From Gammaproteobacteria bacterium (GTDB lineage Bacteria > Pseudomonadota > Gammaproteobacteria > Pseudomonadales > Porticoccaceae): 39,433 bases of DNA. A model generated the notes under the pieces. It was not told the DNA's origin. It did no database searches and was given only the letters and a program-made list of their open reading frames with translations. Location: contig JACPPB010000045.1 in assembly GCA_016191205.1 (NCBI GenBank), positions 1-39,433 of the forward strand, read 5' to 3'. Shown here piece by piece: positions 1 to 12,568 of this stretch (position 1 is the stretch's first letter; each line of letters begins with the position of its first letter). A program made the translations under genes and the position numbers.

Positions 1-67
1 CTATGCCGGGAAACGGGTGAAATGAAGGGCGCTGTAAGGGTCTAGTTGACTCCATTTTGAACCTTTC

Positions 68-87
68 ACCCGCGCTGGCGGGTTTTT
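68..87 (+). terminator. Terminator-like hairpin upstream of the dnaK fragment
   Basis: A 6-bp perfect stem (ACCCGC/GCGGGT) with a GCTG loop runs directly into five T residues, the layout of a rho-independent terminator. It lies in bases 1-113, which I cannot assign to any gene. Its presence just before the DnaK homology shows that the left edge is not normal dnaK coding sequence. It probably ends a transcript coming from the left. Confidence 0.55.
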
Positions 88-113
88 GTGGCATCAGGCT
101 GGGTTATTCAGAG

Positions 114-539
114 GTGCCCAAGGCATCCTCCGGTCTCAGCGAAGCCGAGGTCGAGCAGATGATCAAGGACGCCGAAGCCAATGCCGAGGCGGATCGCAAG
201 TTCGAGGCGCTGGTGCAGGCGCGCAATCAGGCCGACGGCTTGGCGCACGCCGCCCGCAAGACGCTCGCCGATGCCGGCGACAAGGCCAGCCCCGAGCAGA
301 AGGCGGCGATCGAGAGCGCCATCGAGGGCGTCGAAACGGCCCTCAAAGGGGACGACAAGGATGCCATCGACGCGGCCGCGGCGAAATTGTCTGAGGCGTC
401 CGCCGCGCTGGCCGAGAAAATGTATGCCGATGCCGCCACCGCGAGCCAGCAGGCGAATGACGGCGCGGCGAGCGGTGCCGAGAAAGGCGATGTCGTGGAT
501 GCCGAATTCGAGGAGGTCGACGAGACCGGCAAGAAGTAA
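114..539 (+). CDS. dnaK: DnaK C-terminal fragment (5'-truncated dnaK)
   Basis: From base 120 the frame matches the C-terminal part of the Hsp70 chaperone DnaK: it begins at [14 protein letters not shown], continues through the helical lid ([19 protein letters not shown]) and ends in the acidic tail [10 protein letters not shown]. About 140 of roughly 640 residues are present; the ATPase domain and the substrate-binding beta-sandwich are missing. The frame stays open back to base 21, but the residues there do not resemble DnaK and a terminator-like hairpin sits in them. GTG at 114 and TTG at 57 are possible starts, neither with a clear ribosome binding site. Intact dnaJ follows, as in a normal dnaKJ locus. 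This is either a genuine truncation or chimera, or an assembly break at a contig end; the sequence alone cannot decide. Alone it could not act as an ATP-driven chaperone. Confidence 0.8.
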   Translation: MPKASSGLSEAEVEQMIKDAEANAEADRKFEALVQARNQADGLAHAARKTLADAGDKASPEQKAAIESAIEGVETALKGDDKDAIDAAAAKLSEASAALAEKMYADAATASQQANDGAASGAEKGDVVDAEFEEVDETGKK

Positions 540-583
540 GAGGGTCCGGGCGCCCTTTGCGGGGCGTCTCTGCTCGGCGCAGG

Positions 584-605
584 ACGCAGGTGTCAGTGCC
601 TGCGT
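584..605 (+). other. dnaK-dnaJ intercistronic hairpin
   Basis: ACGCAGG pairs with CCTGCGT around an 8-base loop and is followed by a weak T-containing stretch (TCTTGCT). It lies in the 139-bp gap between dnaK and dnaJ. It could be a partial terminator or an mRNA-stabilising hairpin that lowers dnaJ expression relative to dnaK. The function is inferred. Confidence 0.35.
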
Positions 606-678
606 TCTTGCTGTGGGCGGTGCATGAGCGGGTGCTGCCCAAACTCCAGAGCTGCGAATGAGGCGAGCGACAGATTCC

Positions 679-1791
679 ATGGCGAAGCGGGATTATTACG
701 AAGTACTGGGTGTGGCGCGTGGTGCCGGCGAGGCCGAGATCAAGAAGGCCTATCGCCGGATCGCGATGAAATACCACCCGGACCGCAATCCGGACGATCC
801 GGGTGCCGAGACGCGCTTCAAGGAAGCCTCGGAAGCCTACGAAGTACTGACCGACAGCACCAAGCGCGCCGCCTATGACCAGTACGGTCACGCGGCGGTG
901 GACGGCAGCGGCGGCGCCGGGCCGCGCGGTGGCGGCAGCTTCAGCGATGTGTTCGGCGATGTATTCGGCGATATCTTCGGCGGCGGGCGCCGCGCGGGGC
1001 CGGTGCGCGGCGCCGATCTGCGCTATGAGCTCGAATTGACCCTCGAAGAAGCCGCCCAGGGCACCACCACCAAGATCCGGGTGCCGTCGCTGGTGGGCTG
1101 CAAGACCTGCGATGGCAGCGGCGCCCGCAAGGGCACGGCGCCCATCGTGTGCGGAACCTGCCAGGGCCAGGGCCAGATCCGCCGCTCCCAGGGCTTTTTC
1201 TCGGTGCAGCAGCCGTGCCCGGCCTGTCGCGGTCGCGGCCGGGTGATCTCCGATCCCTGCGCCAGCTGCTATGGCCGCGGTCGCGTGGAAGAGAGCCGCA
1301 CCCTGTCCGTCAAGGTTCCGGCCGGCGTCGATACCGGCGACCGCATCCGGCTCACCGGTGAGGGCGAAGCCGGGCCCGAGGGCGGACCGCCCGGCGACCT
1401 CTATGTGCAGGTGGCGGTCAAGCCGCATCCCATTTTCCAGCGCGATGGTGCCGATCTCTACTGCGAAGTGCCGATCTCCTTCGTCGATGCGGTGTTGGGC
1501 GGCGAGCTGGAAGTGCCGACCCTGACCGGTCGCGTCAATCTGAAAATCCCTGCCGAAACCCAGACCGGGCGCCTGTTTCGCATGCGCGGCAAGGGCATAG
1601 TGCCGGTGCGGGGTGGCGGCCCCGGCGATCTGTTGTGCAAGGTCGTGATCGAAACTCCCGTAAATCTGTCGGCGGCGCAGAAGGATCTGCTGAAAGCGTT
1701 CCACGACAGCCTGGAGGGAGGCAAGCATTCGCCCCGGGGGACGTCCTGGTTCGATGCGGCCAAGAAATTTTTTGAAGGTTTCGCGCGCTGA
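679..1791 (+). CDS. dnaJ: Chaperone protein DnaJ (Hsp40)
   Basis: Cytoplasmic co-chaperone that delivers unfolded clients to DnaK and stimulates its ATPase. The 370-residue protein has the full type I architecture: a J domain (about 1-70) with HPD in YHPDRNPDD, a Gly/Phe-rich linker ([21 protein letters not shown]), a zinc-binding domain with four CxxCxGxG motifs ([32 protein letters not shown]), and the C-terminal beta-sandwich client-binding domains. I chose ATG 679 because it gives the family N-terminus [12 protein letters not shown]; an in-frame ATG at 658 would add seven unconserved residues. The ribosome binding site is weak. It follows the dnaK fragment in the classical dnaKJ order, and dapB follows after 77 bp. 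Confidence 0.97.
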   Translation: MAKRDYYEVLGVARGAGEAEIKKAYRRIAMKYHPDRNPDDPGAETRFKEASEAYEVLTDSTKRAAYDQYGHAAVDGSGGAGPRGGGSFSDVFGDVFGDIFGGGRRAGPVRGADLRYELELTLEEAAQGTTTKIRVPSLVGCKTCDGSGARKGTAPIVCGTCQGQGQIRRSQGFFSVQQPCPACRGRGRVISDPCASCYGRGRVEESRTLSVKVPAGVDTGDRIRLTGEGEAGPEGGPPGDLYVQVAVKPHPIFQRDGADLYCEVPISFVDAVLGGELEVPTLTGRVNLKIPAETQTGRLFRMRGKGIVPVRGGGPGDLLCKVVIETPVNLSAAQKDLLKAFHDSLEGGKHSPRGTSWFDAAKKFFEGFAR

Positions 1792-1838
1792 GGTTCCGAC
1801 ACCGCACCATTGCCGCAGCGCTTTCGGCGGCCTGTTAA

Positions 1839-2675
<837 letters not shown>

Positions 2676-2828
2676 ATGGCGCGGCACTAGCGGAGCTGAA
2701 AACCACGGATTGCAACCTGGCGGCGAGGCCCGGGCTCGGTGCCGGCGCGACCTCCGCGGCGTGGCCGCGCGACTCACGCCCTTTCTGACGGAAATCACGT
2801 TGTATGGCCTGAAGGCGGGTGATTGCGC

Positions 2829-2866
2829 TGGACTCCGCGAGGGTCTTGGCCTAGAATTTGCGCGAA
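2829..2866 (+). promoter_or_regulatory. Predicted carAB promoter with T-rich initially transcribed sequence
   Basis: A sigma70-type promoter in the 401-bp dapB-carA gap: TGGACT at 2829-2834, a 17-bp spacer, and TAGAAT at 2852-2857. After seven bases the likely start region reads AATTTTT (from 2865), inside a palindrome GCGAA-TTT-TTCGC (2862-2874). A purine start followed by a run of U is the layout that permits UTP-sensitive reiterative transcription at the E. coli pyrBI, codBA and carAB promoters. Bases 2676-2828, between dapB and this promoter, show no gene or clear signal. The promoter call rests on sequence match only. Confidence 0.55.
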
Positions 2867-2914
2867 TTTTTCGCTGATCGGAGAACCCCACCGGCAGCCG
2901 TAAACGGGAGCCAA

Positions 2915-3007
2915 ATGAGCGAGATGAAGCCCGCCTTCATCTCGCTTTTTTGCAGCCCGAATTTGACGCCCCGAGGCGTCGCAGTCGAAAGTATTGCCGT
3001 TGAATGA
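2915..3007 (+). CDS. Putative carAB leader peptide (30 aa)
   Basis: A short ORF in the carA leader starts at ATG 2915 with a good ribosome binding site (GGGAG six bases upstream) and stops at TGA 3005-3007. It would encode MSEMKPAFISLFCSPNLTP followed by eleven more residues. The frame runs straight through the intrinsic terminator at 2918-2951. In pyrBI-type attenuation a translating ribosome close behind RNA polymerase prevents formation of such a hairpin. Here even an initiating ribosome would cover the 5' arm of the stem. Translation is not shown; the good ribosome binding site and the position are the evidence. Confidence 0.4.
   Translation: MSEMKPAFISLFCSPNLTPRGVAVESIAVE
2918..2951 (+). 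terminator. Intrinsic terminator/attenuator in the carAB leader
   Basis: A perfect 12-bp stem (AGCGAGATGAAG pairing with CTTCATCTCGCT) with a CCCGC loop is followed by six T residues. It lies about 60 bases downstream of the predicted carAB promoter and 126 bases before carA, so it would stop most carAB transcripts unless relieved. It is the strongest hairpin in the dapB-carA gap and sits inside the putative leader ORF, which argues for attenuation and against simple termination of dapB, whose stop is 240 bases upstream. Confidence 0.8.
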
Positions 3008-3076
3008 GTTACCGTCGACAGCGGTTGTGTCGCGGCCATGGCGTACCGTTTTTAGTTTTGGCAACCGGAGAAGCGC

Positions 3077-4225
3077 TTGACTACACAGCCCCGTCGTCCA
3101 CCCGCGCTTCTGGTTCTCGCCGACGGCACCGAATTCCTCGGTACCGCCATCGGAGCCGAGGGTCTGGCGAGCGGCGAAGTGGTATTCAACACGGCAATGA
3201 CAGGTTATCAGGAGATCCTCACCGATCCCTCCTACGCCCGCCAGATCGTCACCCTGACCTATCCCCATATCGGCAATGTCGGTGTCAATGCCGAGGATGA
3301 AGAATCCCGGGCGATCTGGGCCGCCGGTCTGGTGATCCGCGATCTGCCCCTGCTCGCCAGCAATTTTCGCAGCGAGGCGAATCTGGATGATTACCTGCGC
3401 CGCCATGGCGTGGTCGGCATCGCGGACATCGACACCCGGCGGCTGACCCGTCACCTGCGCGAGCACGGCGCCCAGAATGGCTGTCTGATGGCCGGCACGG
3501 TGGATGCCGATACGGCGCTCGCCGCCGCCCGCGCGTTCGGGGGCTTGCAGGGCCTGGATCTCGCCCGCGAAGTCTCGGTGACCGAGCCCTATGAATGGCG
3601 CTCCGGTGCCTGGCGGCTGGGCTCCGGCCATCGAGCGCTGACAACCCCCGGTACTTACCGGGTGGTGGCCTACGATTTCGGCATCAAGCACAACATTCTG
3701 CGGCTGCTCGCCGAGCGCGGCTGCGCGCTCACCGTGGTGCCGGCGCAGACGCCCGCCGCCACCGTGCTGGCGTTGCGACCCGATGGCGTTTTCCTGTCCA
3801 ACGGACCCGGCGATCCCGAGCCCTGCGACTATGCCATCGCCGCGATCCGGGTAATTCTCGACGCCGGAATCCCGGTGTTCGGCATCTGTCTCGGCCATCA
3901 GTTGCTGGCGCTCGCCTCCGGCGCGCGTACCCTCAAGATGAAGTTCGGCCACCACGGCGCCAATCATCCGGTGCAGGATCTGGCCAGCGGGCGCGTGATG
4001 ATCAGCAGCCAGAACCACGGCTTTGCGGTGGACGAGGCCAGTCTGCCGGGCAATCTGCGCGCCACCCACCGCTCGCTGTTCGACGGCACCTTGCAGGGGA
4101 TGCGGCGCACCGACTGTCCGGCATTCAGCTTTCAGGGTCACCCCGAGGCGAGCCCCGGCCCCAACGACGTGGCGCCCCTGTTTGATCACTTTATCGACCT
4201 CATGGCGCAGCAGCGATCCGCCTAG
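3077..4225 (+). CDS. carA: Carbamoyl-phosphate synthase small subunit CarA
   Basis: Glutaminase subunit that hydrolyses glutamine and passes ammonia to CarB to make carbamoyl phosphate for pyrimidine and arginine synthesis. The 382-residue protein has the CPSase small-chain N domain (about 1-150; [20 protein letters not shown]) and a C-terminal class I glutamine amidotransferase domain. The nucleophile is Cys271 in GICLGHQ, with His355 and Glu357 in HPEAS. The start is TTG with a strong GGAGAAG ribosome binding site four to eight bases upstream; no ATG fits. CarB follows after 24 bp. The leader upstream carries a promoter, a leader ORF and an attenuator. Confidence 0.97.
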   Translation: MTTQPRRPPALLVLADGTEFLGTAIGAEGLASGEVVFNTAMTGYQEILTDPSYARQIVTLTYPHIGNVGVNAEDEESRAIWAAGLVIRDLPLLASNFRSEANLDDYLRRHGVVGIADIDTRRLTRHLREHGAQNGCLMAGTVDADTALAAARAFGGLQGLDLAREVSVTEPYEWRSGAWRLGSGHRALTTPGTYRVVAYDFGIKHNILRLLAERGCALTVVPAQTPAATVLALRPDGVFLSNGPGDPEPCDYAIAAIRVILDAGIPVFGICLGHQLLALASGARTLKMKFGHHGANHPVQDLASGRVMISSQNHGFAVDEASLPGNLRATHRSLFDGTLQGMRRTDCPAFSFQGHPEASPGPNDVAPLFDHFIDLMAQQRSA

Positions 4226-4249
4226 CCGGGGCACCCGACCGAGACACTC

Positions 4250-7467
<3,218 letters not shown>

Positions 7468-7471
<4 letters not shown>

Positions 7472-7944
7472 GCAGGGTACCGATGACCGAAGCCGGCGCC
7501 GAGAAGTTGCGCGCCGAGCTGGAGCATCTGAAGCGGGTCGAACGGCCGCGCATCGTGCGGGCGATCGCAGAGGCGCGCGCCCACGGCGACCTGAAGGAAA
7601 ACGCCGAATACCATGCCGCGCGGGAGCAGCAAAGTTTCGCCGAAGGGCGGATTCAGGAAATCGAGAGCAAGCTCAGCCGCGCCCAGATCATCGACATCAC
7701 CCGCTTGCCGCCGGACGACAAGGTGATTTTTGGCGCCACCGTCACGGTGATCAACCTGGACAGCGACGAAACCCGGGTCTACCGCATCGTCGGCGACGAC
7801 GAGGCCGATGTGAAAGCCGGCCGGATTTCCTACCAGTCGCCCATCGCGCGCGCCCTGATCGGCAAGCGGGAGGGTGACGAGGTCGCGGTACAGACACCCT
7901 CGGGCACAGTGAGCTACGAGATCGATCAGGTGGCGTACGTTTGA
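7468..7944 (+). CDS. greA: Transcription elongation factor GreA
   Basis: Binds the secondary channel of RNA polymerase and stimulates cleavage of backtracked RNA, rescuing stalled complexes. The protein has the N-terminal antiparallel coiled coil with the acidic tip in [18 protein letters not shown] and the C-terminal FKBP-like domain ([29 protein letters not shown]). I chose the GTG at 7468, which overlaps the carB stop, because it gives 158 residues, the E. coli length, and the expected [14 protein letters not shown] start; ATG 7483 is an alternative. Translational coupling to carB is likely. Confidence 0.96.
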
Positions 7945-7984
7945 GCGGGACGGTGTCCGACGTGCTGCCCCGGAGCACAGCATT

Positions 7985-8016
7985 GTTATAAGGTGGCGCG
8001 GTTATAAGGTGGCGCG
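7985..8016. repeat. 16-bp perfect tandem duplication
   Basis: The unit GTTATAAGGTGGCGCG occurs twice in immediate succession (7985-8000 and 8001-8016) in the gap between greA and the CMD-like gene. Each copy contains a TATAAG element resembling a -10 box, so the duplication may have doubled or shifted a promoter for the downstream pair. The last GGTGG can also pair with CCACC at about 8020. The function is inferred. Confidence 0.6.
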
Positions 8017-8061
8017 CGACCACCTCACACAAAAAAACCAATGTCCCGAGAGGATCCGCAC

Positions 8062-8625
8062 ATGCGAATGAAAACTCCCCGCGTACCGCCGGTGCCGCCC
8101 GAAAGCTGGACCGAGGAACAGCGTTCTGTGATCGGCGACCTGCGCGTCAACGGCCGCGTACTCAATATTTTCAAAACCCTGGCCAACCACCCCAAGCTCG
8201 CCAAGCGCTGGCTGGTATTCGCCAATCACATCATGGGCAAGTCCAGCCTCAGCCTGCGTGATCGCGAGATCCTGATCCTGCGCATCGGCTGGCTGTGCAA
8301 ATCCGGTTACGAATGGGGGCAGCACGTGCTGATCGGACTCGAATGCGATCTCGATGCGGCCGAGATCGAGCGCATCAAGCAAGGCGCCGACGCGCCCGGC
8401 TGGACCCGCGCGGAGAGCCTGTTGTTGCGCGCGACCGACGAGCTCGATGCGGATGCCTTCATCACCGACGCGACCTGGAAGGGTCTCGCCGAGTTCTATT
8501 CCACCGAGCAGTTGCTGGATATCGTGTTCACCGTGGGCCAGTACAACCTGGTTTCCATGGCGCTCAACACCTGCGGCGTGCAGCTCGACGAAGGCATGAC
8601 GCTGGACCCGCAGCTCTGCAAATAG
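8062..8625 (+). CDS. Carboxymuconolactone decarboxylase (AhpD-like) family protein
   Basis: A 187-residue all-helical CMD-family protein. The recognisable core is LRDREILILRIGWLCKSGYEWGQHVLIG, with the conserved Glu84 and His88 of the EWxxH motif. The AhpD-type CxxC redox pair is absent; there is only Cys79. A peroxidase-reductase role is therefore unlikely, and neither is protocatechuate-pathway 4-carboxymuconolactone decarboxylase proven. I chose ATG 8062 because GAGAGGA lies seven bases upstream; ATG 8041, in frame, has no ribosome binding site. It is followed after 56 bp by a crotonase-fold gene, and the two probably form an accessory operon acting on an acyl-CoA or an aromatic breakdown product (inference). 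The exact reaction is unknown. Confidence 0.85.
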   Translation: MRMKTPRVPPVPPESWTEEQRSVIGDLRVNGRVLNIFKTLANHPKLAKRWLVFANHIMGKSSLSLRDREILILRIGWLCKSGYEWGQHVLIGLECDLDAAEIERIKQGADAPGWTRAESLLLRATDELDADAFITDATWKGLAEFYSTEQLLDIVFTVGQYNLVSMALNTCGVQLDEGMTLDPQLCK

Positions 8626-8681
8626 AGGTCGCGGAGCAGACGCCGCCATCATCACTTTTTCATCCACAAGCCGGAGTCACC

Positions 8682-9485
8682 ATGAACTACGCCGATTACC
8701 AGCACCTGCTGTTCGAGCACAAACCCAAGGGCGTGCTGCTGATAACCATCAACCGCCCCGAAGTCATGAATGCGACCAACGGCCGCCTGCACTGGGAGCT
8801 TACCCAGGTGTGGGACACCGTTGCCCGCGATGACGACACCAATGTCGTGGTCGTCACCGGCGCCGGCAAGGCGTTTTCCGCCGGCGGCGACCTGACCTGG
8901 ATCGAGGGCGTGGTGGGCAAGGCCGACGCCGTGCAGCGCATCCAGAAAGAAGCAGCCGATATCGTCTACCGCATGCTGGAGCTGGAAAAGCCCATCATTT
9001 CCGCCATCAACGGGGTTGCCGTGGGTGCCGGGCTGGCGGTGGCCATCATGGCGGACATCAGCATCATGTCCGAGACCGCGAAAATCACCGACGGCCACGT
9101 CAAGCTTGGCGTCGGCGCCGGCGACCATGCCGCCATCGTGTGGCCGATCCTGTGCGGCATGGCGAAAGCCAAGTACTACCTGATGACCGCCGAATTCATC
9201 GACGGCAAAGAAGCCGAGCGCATCGGTCTGGTGAGCCTGTGCTGTCCCCAGGAACAGGTGCTGTCGCGCGCCCTGGCGGTGGCGGATCAGCTTGCGTCCG
9301 GGGCCCAACAGGCGATCCGCGGCACCAAGACCACCCTGAACGGCTGGATCAAGCAGGCGGCGCCCATCTTCGAGAACTCGCTGCGCATGGAGATGCAGTG
9401 TTTTCTGAGTCCCGATGCCGCCGAAGGCGTGGCTGCCGTGAAAGAAAAACGCCCGGCGAAGTTCCCCTCGGCCAAGGCCGGTTGA
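8682..9485 (+). CDS. Crotonase (enoyl-CoA hydratase/isomerase) family protein lacking both catalytic Glu
   Basis: A 267-residue crotonase-fold protein that probably binds an acyl-CoA. The CoA-binding and oxyanion-hole segments are clear (GKAFSAGGDLTW and INGVAVGAGLAVAIMAD). The two glutamates of classical enoyl-CoA hydratase (rat Glu144 and Glu164) are replaced by Ala119 and His139 in my manual alignment, so simple hydratase activity is unlikely. Isomerase, hydrolase, decarboxylase or dehalogenase chemistry is possible. The start is ATG 8682 with GGAG seven bases upstream. It lies downstream of a CMD-family gene in the same direction, and both sit between the conserved genes greA and yhbY like an insertion into a core locus. 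Confidence 0.85.
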   Translation: MNYADYQHLLFEHKPKGVLLITINRPEVMNATNGRLHWELTQVWDTVARDDDTNVVVVTGAGKAFSAGGDLTWIEGVVGKADAVQRIQKEAADIVYRMLELEKPIISAINGVAVGAGLAVAIMADISIMSETAKITDGHVKLGVGAGDHAAIVWPILCGMAKAKYYLMTAEFIDGKEAERIGLVSLCCPQEQVLSRALAVADQLASGAQQAIRGTKTTLNGWIKQAAPIFENSLRMEMQCFLSPDAAEGVAAVKEKRPAKFPSAKAG

Positions 9486-9506
9486 AGGTTTTCCGGCCGT
9501 TGCGAT

Positions 9507-9525
9507 GCCCGGTCCGGGACCGGGC
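9507..9525. terminator. Hairpin between converging genes
   Basis: An 8-bp perfect stem (GCCCGGTC/GACCGGGC) with a CGG loop lies between the stop codons of the crotonase gene (plus) and yhbY (minus). Neither strand has a T run after it, so it is a weak terminator at best and may act with Rho or as a 3'-end stabiliser for either transcript. Confidence 0.4.
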
Positions 9526-9837
9526 CTAGCCGCCGTGACGCAGCAGGTTGGAGAGGCGGGGGTCGGGCTGGTCGGCCTTGCGAAACAGCAGGATGACCCG
9601 ACCCACCGCCTGTACCAGTTCCGCGCGGGTGGCGGTCGTGATGGCAGCGATCAATTCGCGGCGCTGGTCGCGTTCCGCTACGGATAGCCGGACCTTGATC
9701 AACTCGTGATCGGTAAGTGCGCGCTCGATTTCCGCCTGGACCGGAGCGGTGAACCCCTTGCTGGCCACGGTCACGGCCGGCGTCAGCCCGTGGCCGATGC
9801 GGCGCAGATGCTTTTTGCCGTCGCTGTCGAGGCTCAT
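9526..9837 (-). CDS. yhbY: YhbY, CRS1-YhbY (CRM) domain RNA-binding protein
   Basis: A 103-residue protein made of one CRM domain, a KH-like RNA-binding fold associated with assembly of the 50S ribosomal subunit. The family pattern is visible: KKHLRRIGHGLTPAVTVASKGFTAPVQAEIERALTDHELIKVRL split over two strands, then AVGRVILLFRK. The start at 9837 gives MSLDSDGKKHLRR with GGAG about ten bases upstream; a longer frame to 9882 adds residues unlike the family and would overlap rlmE. It is divergent from rlmE with only 43 bp between the starts, an arrangement also seen in E. coli and Pseudomonas. Confidence 0.93.
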   Translation of the reverse strand: MSLDSDGKKHLRRIGHGLTPAVTVASKGFTAPVQAEIERALTDHELIKVRLSVAERDQRRELIAAITTATRAELVQAVGRVILLFRKADQPDPRLSNLLRHGG

Positions 9838-9880
9838 GTAGTACGCTCCGTGGGGGGCGGCGATTGTAGCAGACGCGATC

Positions 9881-10522
9881 ATGGCGAAATCGAAGAACAG
9901 CAGTAGCCGGCGCTGGTTGCGCCAGCACGAGCGTGACCCCTATGTGCAGGCGTCGCGCCGCGAGGGCTATCGCTCCCGTGCCAGTTACAAGCTGCTGGAA
10001 CTGGATCGGGCGTATCGCCTGTTTCGCCCCGGGCAGACCGTGGTCGATCTGGGCGCGGCACCGGGCGGCTGGTCACAGGTGGCGGTCCAGAAAATTGCCC
10101 CGGGTGGCCGGCTGTTTGCCTGTGATCTTCTACCGATGGAAGATATTCCGGGAGTGACGTTTCTGCAGGGCGATTTCACCGAAACCGAAGCGCTGTCGGT
10201 ATTGCTGGATGCGCTCGGCGATGCGCGGGTGGACGTTGTAATCTCCGATATGGCCCCCAACATGAGTGGTATGCGGGGTGTGGATCAACCCAGGGCCATC
10301 TATCTGGTCGAGTTGGCGCTCGAATTTGCTGCCCGCGTATTGAAACCCGGAGGGGTTTTCGTGGCCAAGGTGTTTCAGGGCGAAGGCTCCGATCAGCTGC
10401 TGGGGGCGGCGCGCAAGCAGTTCACGCGGGTTCTGGTCCGCAAACCGGATGCGTCGCGGCAGGAGTCCCGTGAGGTCTACTGGGTGGCGAGCGGGCACCG
10501 CGCGACCACACCGTCGGAGTAG
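9881..10522 (+). CDS. rlmE: 23S rRNA (uridine-2'-O)-methyltransferase RlmE (FtsJ)
   Basis: Methylates the 2'-O of U2552 in the A loop of 23S rRNA using S-adenosylmethionine, a late step in 50S maturation. The 213-residue protein is of normal length. It contains the SAM motif [14 protein letters not shown] (residues 54-67) and the four catalytic residues of the RrmJ family: Lys37 (SYKLLE), Asp123 ([10 protein letters not shown]), Lys163 (VAKVFQG) and Glu198 (SREVYWVA). The C-terminal tail is short. ftsH follows, separated by a likely promoter, which is the classical rlmE-ftsH pair. Confidence 0.97.
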   Translation: MAKSKNSSSRRWLRQHERDPYVQASRREGYRSRASYKLLELDRAYRLFRPGQTVVDLGAAPGGWSQVAVQKIAPGGRLFACDLLPMEDIPGVTFLQGDFTETEALSVLLDALGDARVDVVISDMAPNMSGMRGVDQPRAIYLVELALEFAARVLKPGGVFVAKVFQGEGSDQLLGAARKQFTRVLVRKPDASRQESREVYWVASGHRATTPSE

Positions 10523-10527
10523 CATAG

Positions 10528-10537
10528 TGGCTATAAT
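10528..10537 (+). promoter_or_regulatory. Candidate ftsH promoter -10 element
   Basis: A perfect TATAAT at 10532-10537, preceded by TG at 10528-10529 (one base too far for a canonical extended -10), lies just after the rlmE stop and 63 bp before ftsH. I see no good -35 sequence at the right distance and no heat-shock sigma32 box. The call rests on the -10 alone. Confidence 0.45.
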
Positions 10538-10600
10538 CGTTTTCCATGACAGATGCTGTCGCCCATCCAGGTGGCCCTGGGCCGCCACGAGGATAATCCG

Positions 10601-12514
10601 TTGAGCGAGATGGCAAAGAACCTGATTTTGTGGCTGATCATTGCCGCCGTCCTGTTGTCGATTTTTCAGAACTTCAAGGGCGGGGCGGTACCCGAGACCA
10701 TCACCTACACCAATTTTGTCGATGAAGTGCAGGCGGGGCAGGTGCGGTCGGTCGTCGTCGACGGTCTGGTGATCGAAGGTGAGCGCCAAAGCGGTGCCCG
10801 CTTCCGGACGGTTCGCCCCGACGTCTATGACAGCGGTCTGATGGGCGACCTGCTCAATCACAGCGTCAACGTCGAGGGGCGCGAGCCCGACAAGGCCAGC
10901 TTCTGGCAGCAACTGTTCCTCGCTGCTTTCCCGATCCTGCTGATCGTCGGCATTTTCATGTTCTTCATGCGCCAGATGCAGGGCGGCATGGGCGGCGGGC
11001 GCGCGGGGCCCATGGCTTTCGGGAAATCCAAGGCGCGGCTGCTCAGTGAAGACCAGATCAAGACCACCTTCGCCGACGTCGCCGGTGTCGATGAAGCCAA
11101 GGAAGACGTCCGCGAGCTGGTCGAATTTTTGCGCGACCCCAGCAAGTTTCAGACGCTCGGTGGCCGGATTCCCCGGGGCGTGCTCATGTCCGGACCGCCT
11201 GGCACCGGCAAGACGCTGCTGGCGCGGGCGATTGCCGGCGAAGCGCGGGTGCCGTTTTTCTCGATCTCCGGTTCCGATTTCGTCGAAATGTTCGTGGGTG
11301 TCGGTGCCTCGCGGGTGCGGGACATGTTCGATCAAGCCAAAAAACAGGCGCCCTGCATCATTTTCATCGACGAAATCGATGCTGTTGGTCGCACCCGTGG
11401 CGGTGGCTGGGGCGGCGGCAACGACGAGCGTGAGCAGACGCTGAACCAGCTGCTGGTGGAAATGGATGGCTTCGAGGGCAACGAGGGCGTCATCGTGATC
11501 GCCGCGTCCAACCGCCCCGATGTACTGGACAAGGCACTGCTCCGTCCCGGCCGCTTCGATCGCCAGGTGTTCGTTGGCTTGCCCGACATCCGGGGTCGTG
11601 AGCAGATTCTCAAGGTCCATGTGCGCAAGGTGCCGGTCGACGAACGCCTGAATCTCAGCATCGTGGCACGTGGCACGCCGGGGTTTTCCGGCGCCGATCT
11701 CGCCAATCTGGTGAACGAGGCGGCGTTGTTCGCGGCGCGTTCCAACAAGCGCCTGGTGACCATGGAGGAATTCGAGAAAGCCCGCGACAAGATCATGATG
11801 GGCTCCGAACGGCGTTCCATGGTGATGTCCGAGGAGGACAAGGCGAACACCGCCTATCACGAGGCCGGCCACGCCATCATCGGCCGACTCATGCCCGAGC
11901 ATGACCCGGTGCATAAGGTCACCATCATCCCGCGCGGCCGGGCGCTGGGTTTGACGCAGTTCCTGCCGGAAGAAGATCAGTACAGCATGAGTCGCCGCAA
12001 ACTGCTCGGTCTGGTGTGCAGCCTGTTCGGGGGGCGCATCGCCGAGGAGCTGATTCACGGCATGGAAGGCGTCACCACCGGGGCCTCCAACGATATCGAG
12101 CGGGCCAGTCAACTGGTGCGCGCCATGGTCACCAAATGGGGCCTCACCGAGAACCTCGGCCCGATTCTCTATGGCGAAGAAGAGACCATGGGTCCGGTTG
12201 CCGGAGCGCGCAACTTTTCCGGTGCCACGTCCCAGCGGATCGATGAAGAAGTGCGGCGCATCATCGACGAGTGCTACGCGCGCGCCAAAGGCCTGTTGGA
12301 AGAAAACATCGACATCCTGCACGCCATGAAAGCCGCGCTCATGGAGTACGAGACCCTGGATGCCGACCAGGTTGGCGATCTGATGGCGCGGCGCAAGGTG
12401 CGCGCCCCGAAGGAATGGCACGACGCCGATTTCGACTCTGGCCCCGGTTCCAAGGGTGAGATTCGCGCAGCGCCGGGATCCGTGCCCATCGGCGGCCCGG
12501 TGGAAGGTAGCTGA
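10601..12514 (+). CDS. ftsH: ATP-dependent zinc metalloprotease FtsH
   Basis: Membrane-anchored AAA+ protease that degrades misplaced membrane proteins and short-lived regulators. The 637-residue protein has an N-terminal transmembrane helix ([15 protein letters not shown]), a periplasmic domain, a second helix ([19 protein letters not shown]), Walker A GPPGTGKT (198-205), Walker [10 protein letters not shown], the second region of homology (RPGRFDRQV) and the zinc-protease motif HEAGH (420-424). I chose TTG 10601 because GAGGA lies seven bases upstream and it gives [11 protein letters not shown], like the Pseudomonas N-terminus; ATG 10610, matching E. coli MAKNLILW, is an alternative. folP follows after 54 bp. 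Confidence 0.97.
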   Translation: MSEMAKNLILWLIIAAVLLSIFQNFKGGAVPETITYTNFVDEVQAGQVRSVVVDGLVIEGERQSGARFRTVRPDVYDSGLMGDLLNHSVNVEGREPDKASFWQQLFLAAFPILLIVGIFMFFMRQMQGGMGGGRAGPMAFGKSKARLLSEDQIKTTFADVAGVDEAKEDVRELVEFLRDPSKFQTLGGRIPRGVLMSGPPGTGKTLLARAIAGEARVPFFSISGSDFVEMFVGVGASRVRDMFDQAKKQAPCIIFIDEIDAVGRTRGGGWGGGNDEREQTLNQLLVEMDGFEGNEGVIVIAASNRPDVLDKALLRPGRFDRQVFVGLPDIRGREQILKVHVRKVPVDERLNLSIVARGTPGFSGADLANLVNEAALFAARSNKRLVTMEEFEKARDKIMMGSERRSMVMSEEDKANTAYHEAGHAIIGRLMPEHDPVHKVTIIPRGRALGLTQFLPEEDQYSMSRRKLLGLVCSLFGGRIAEELIHGMEGVTTGASNDIERASQLVRAMVTKWGLTENLGPILYGEEETMGPVAGARNFSGATSQRIDEEVRRIIDECYARAKGLLEENIDILHAMKAALMEYETLDADQVGDLMARRKVRAPKEWHDADFDSGPGSKGEIRAAPGSVPIGGPVEGS

Positions 12515-12568
12515 CGCAGAGTCAATGGTCAGGCGGACGGCCCGCAATGGCCGCGCAAGGAAAGCAGC

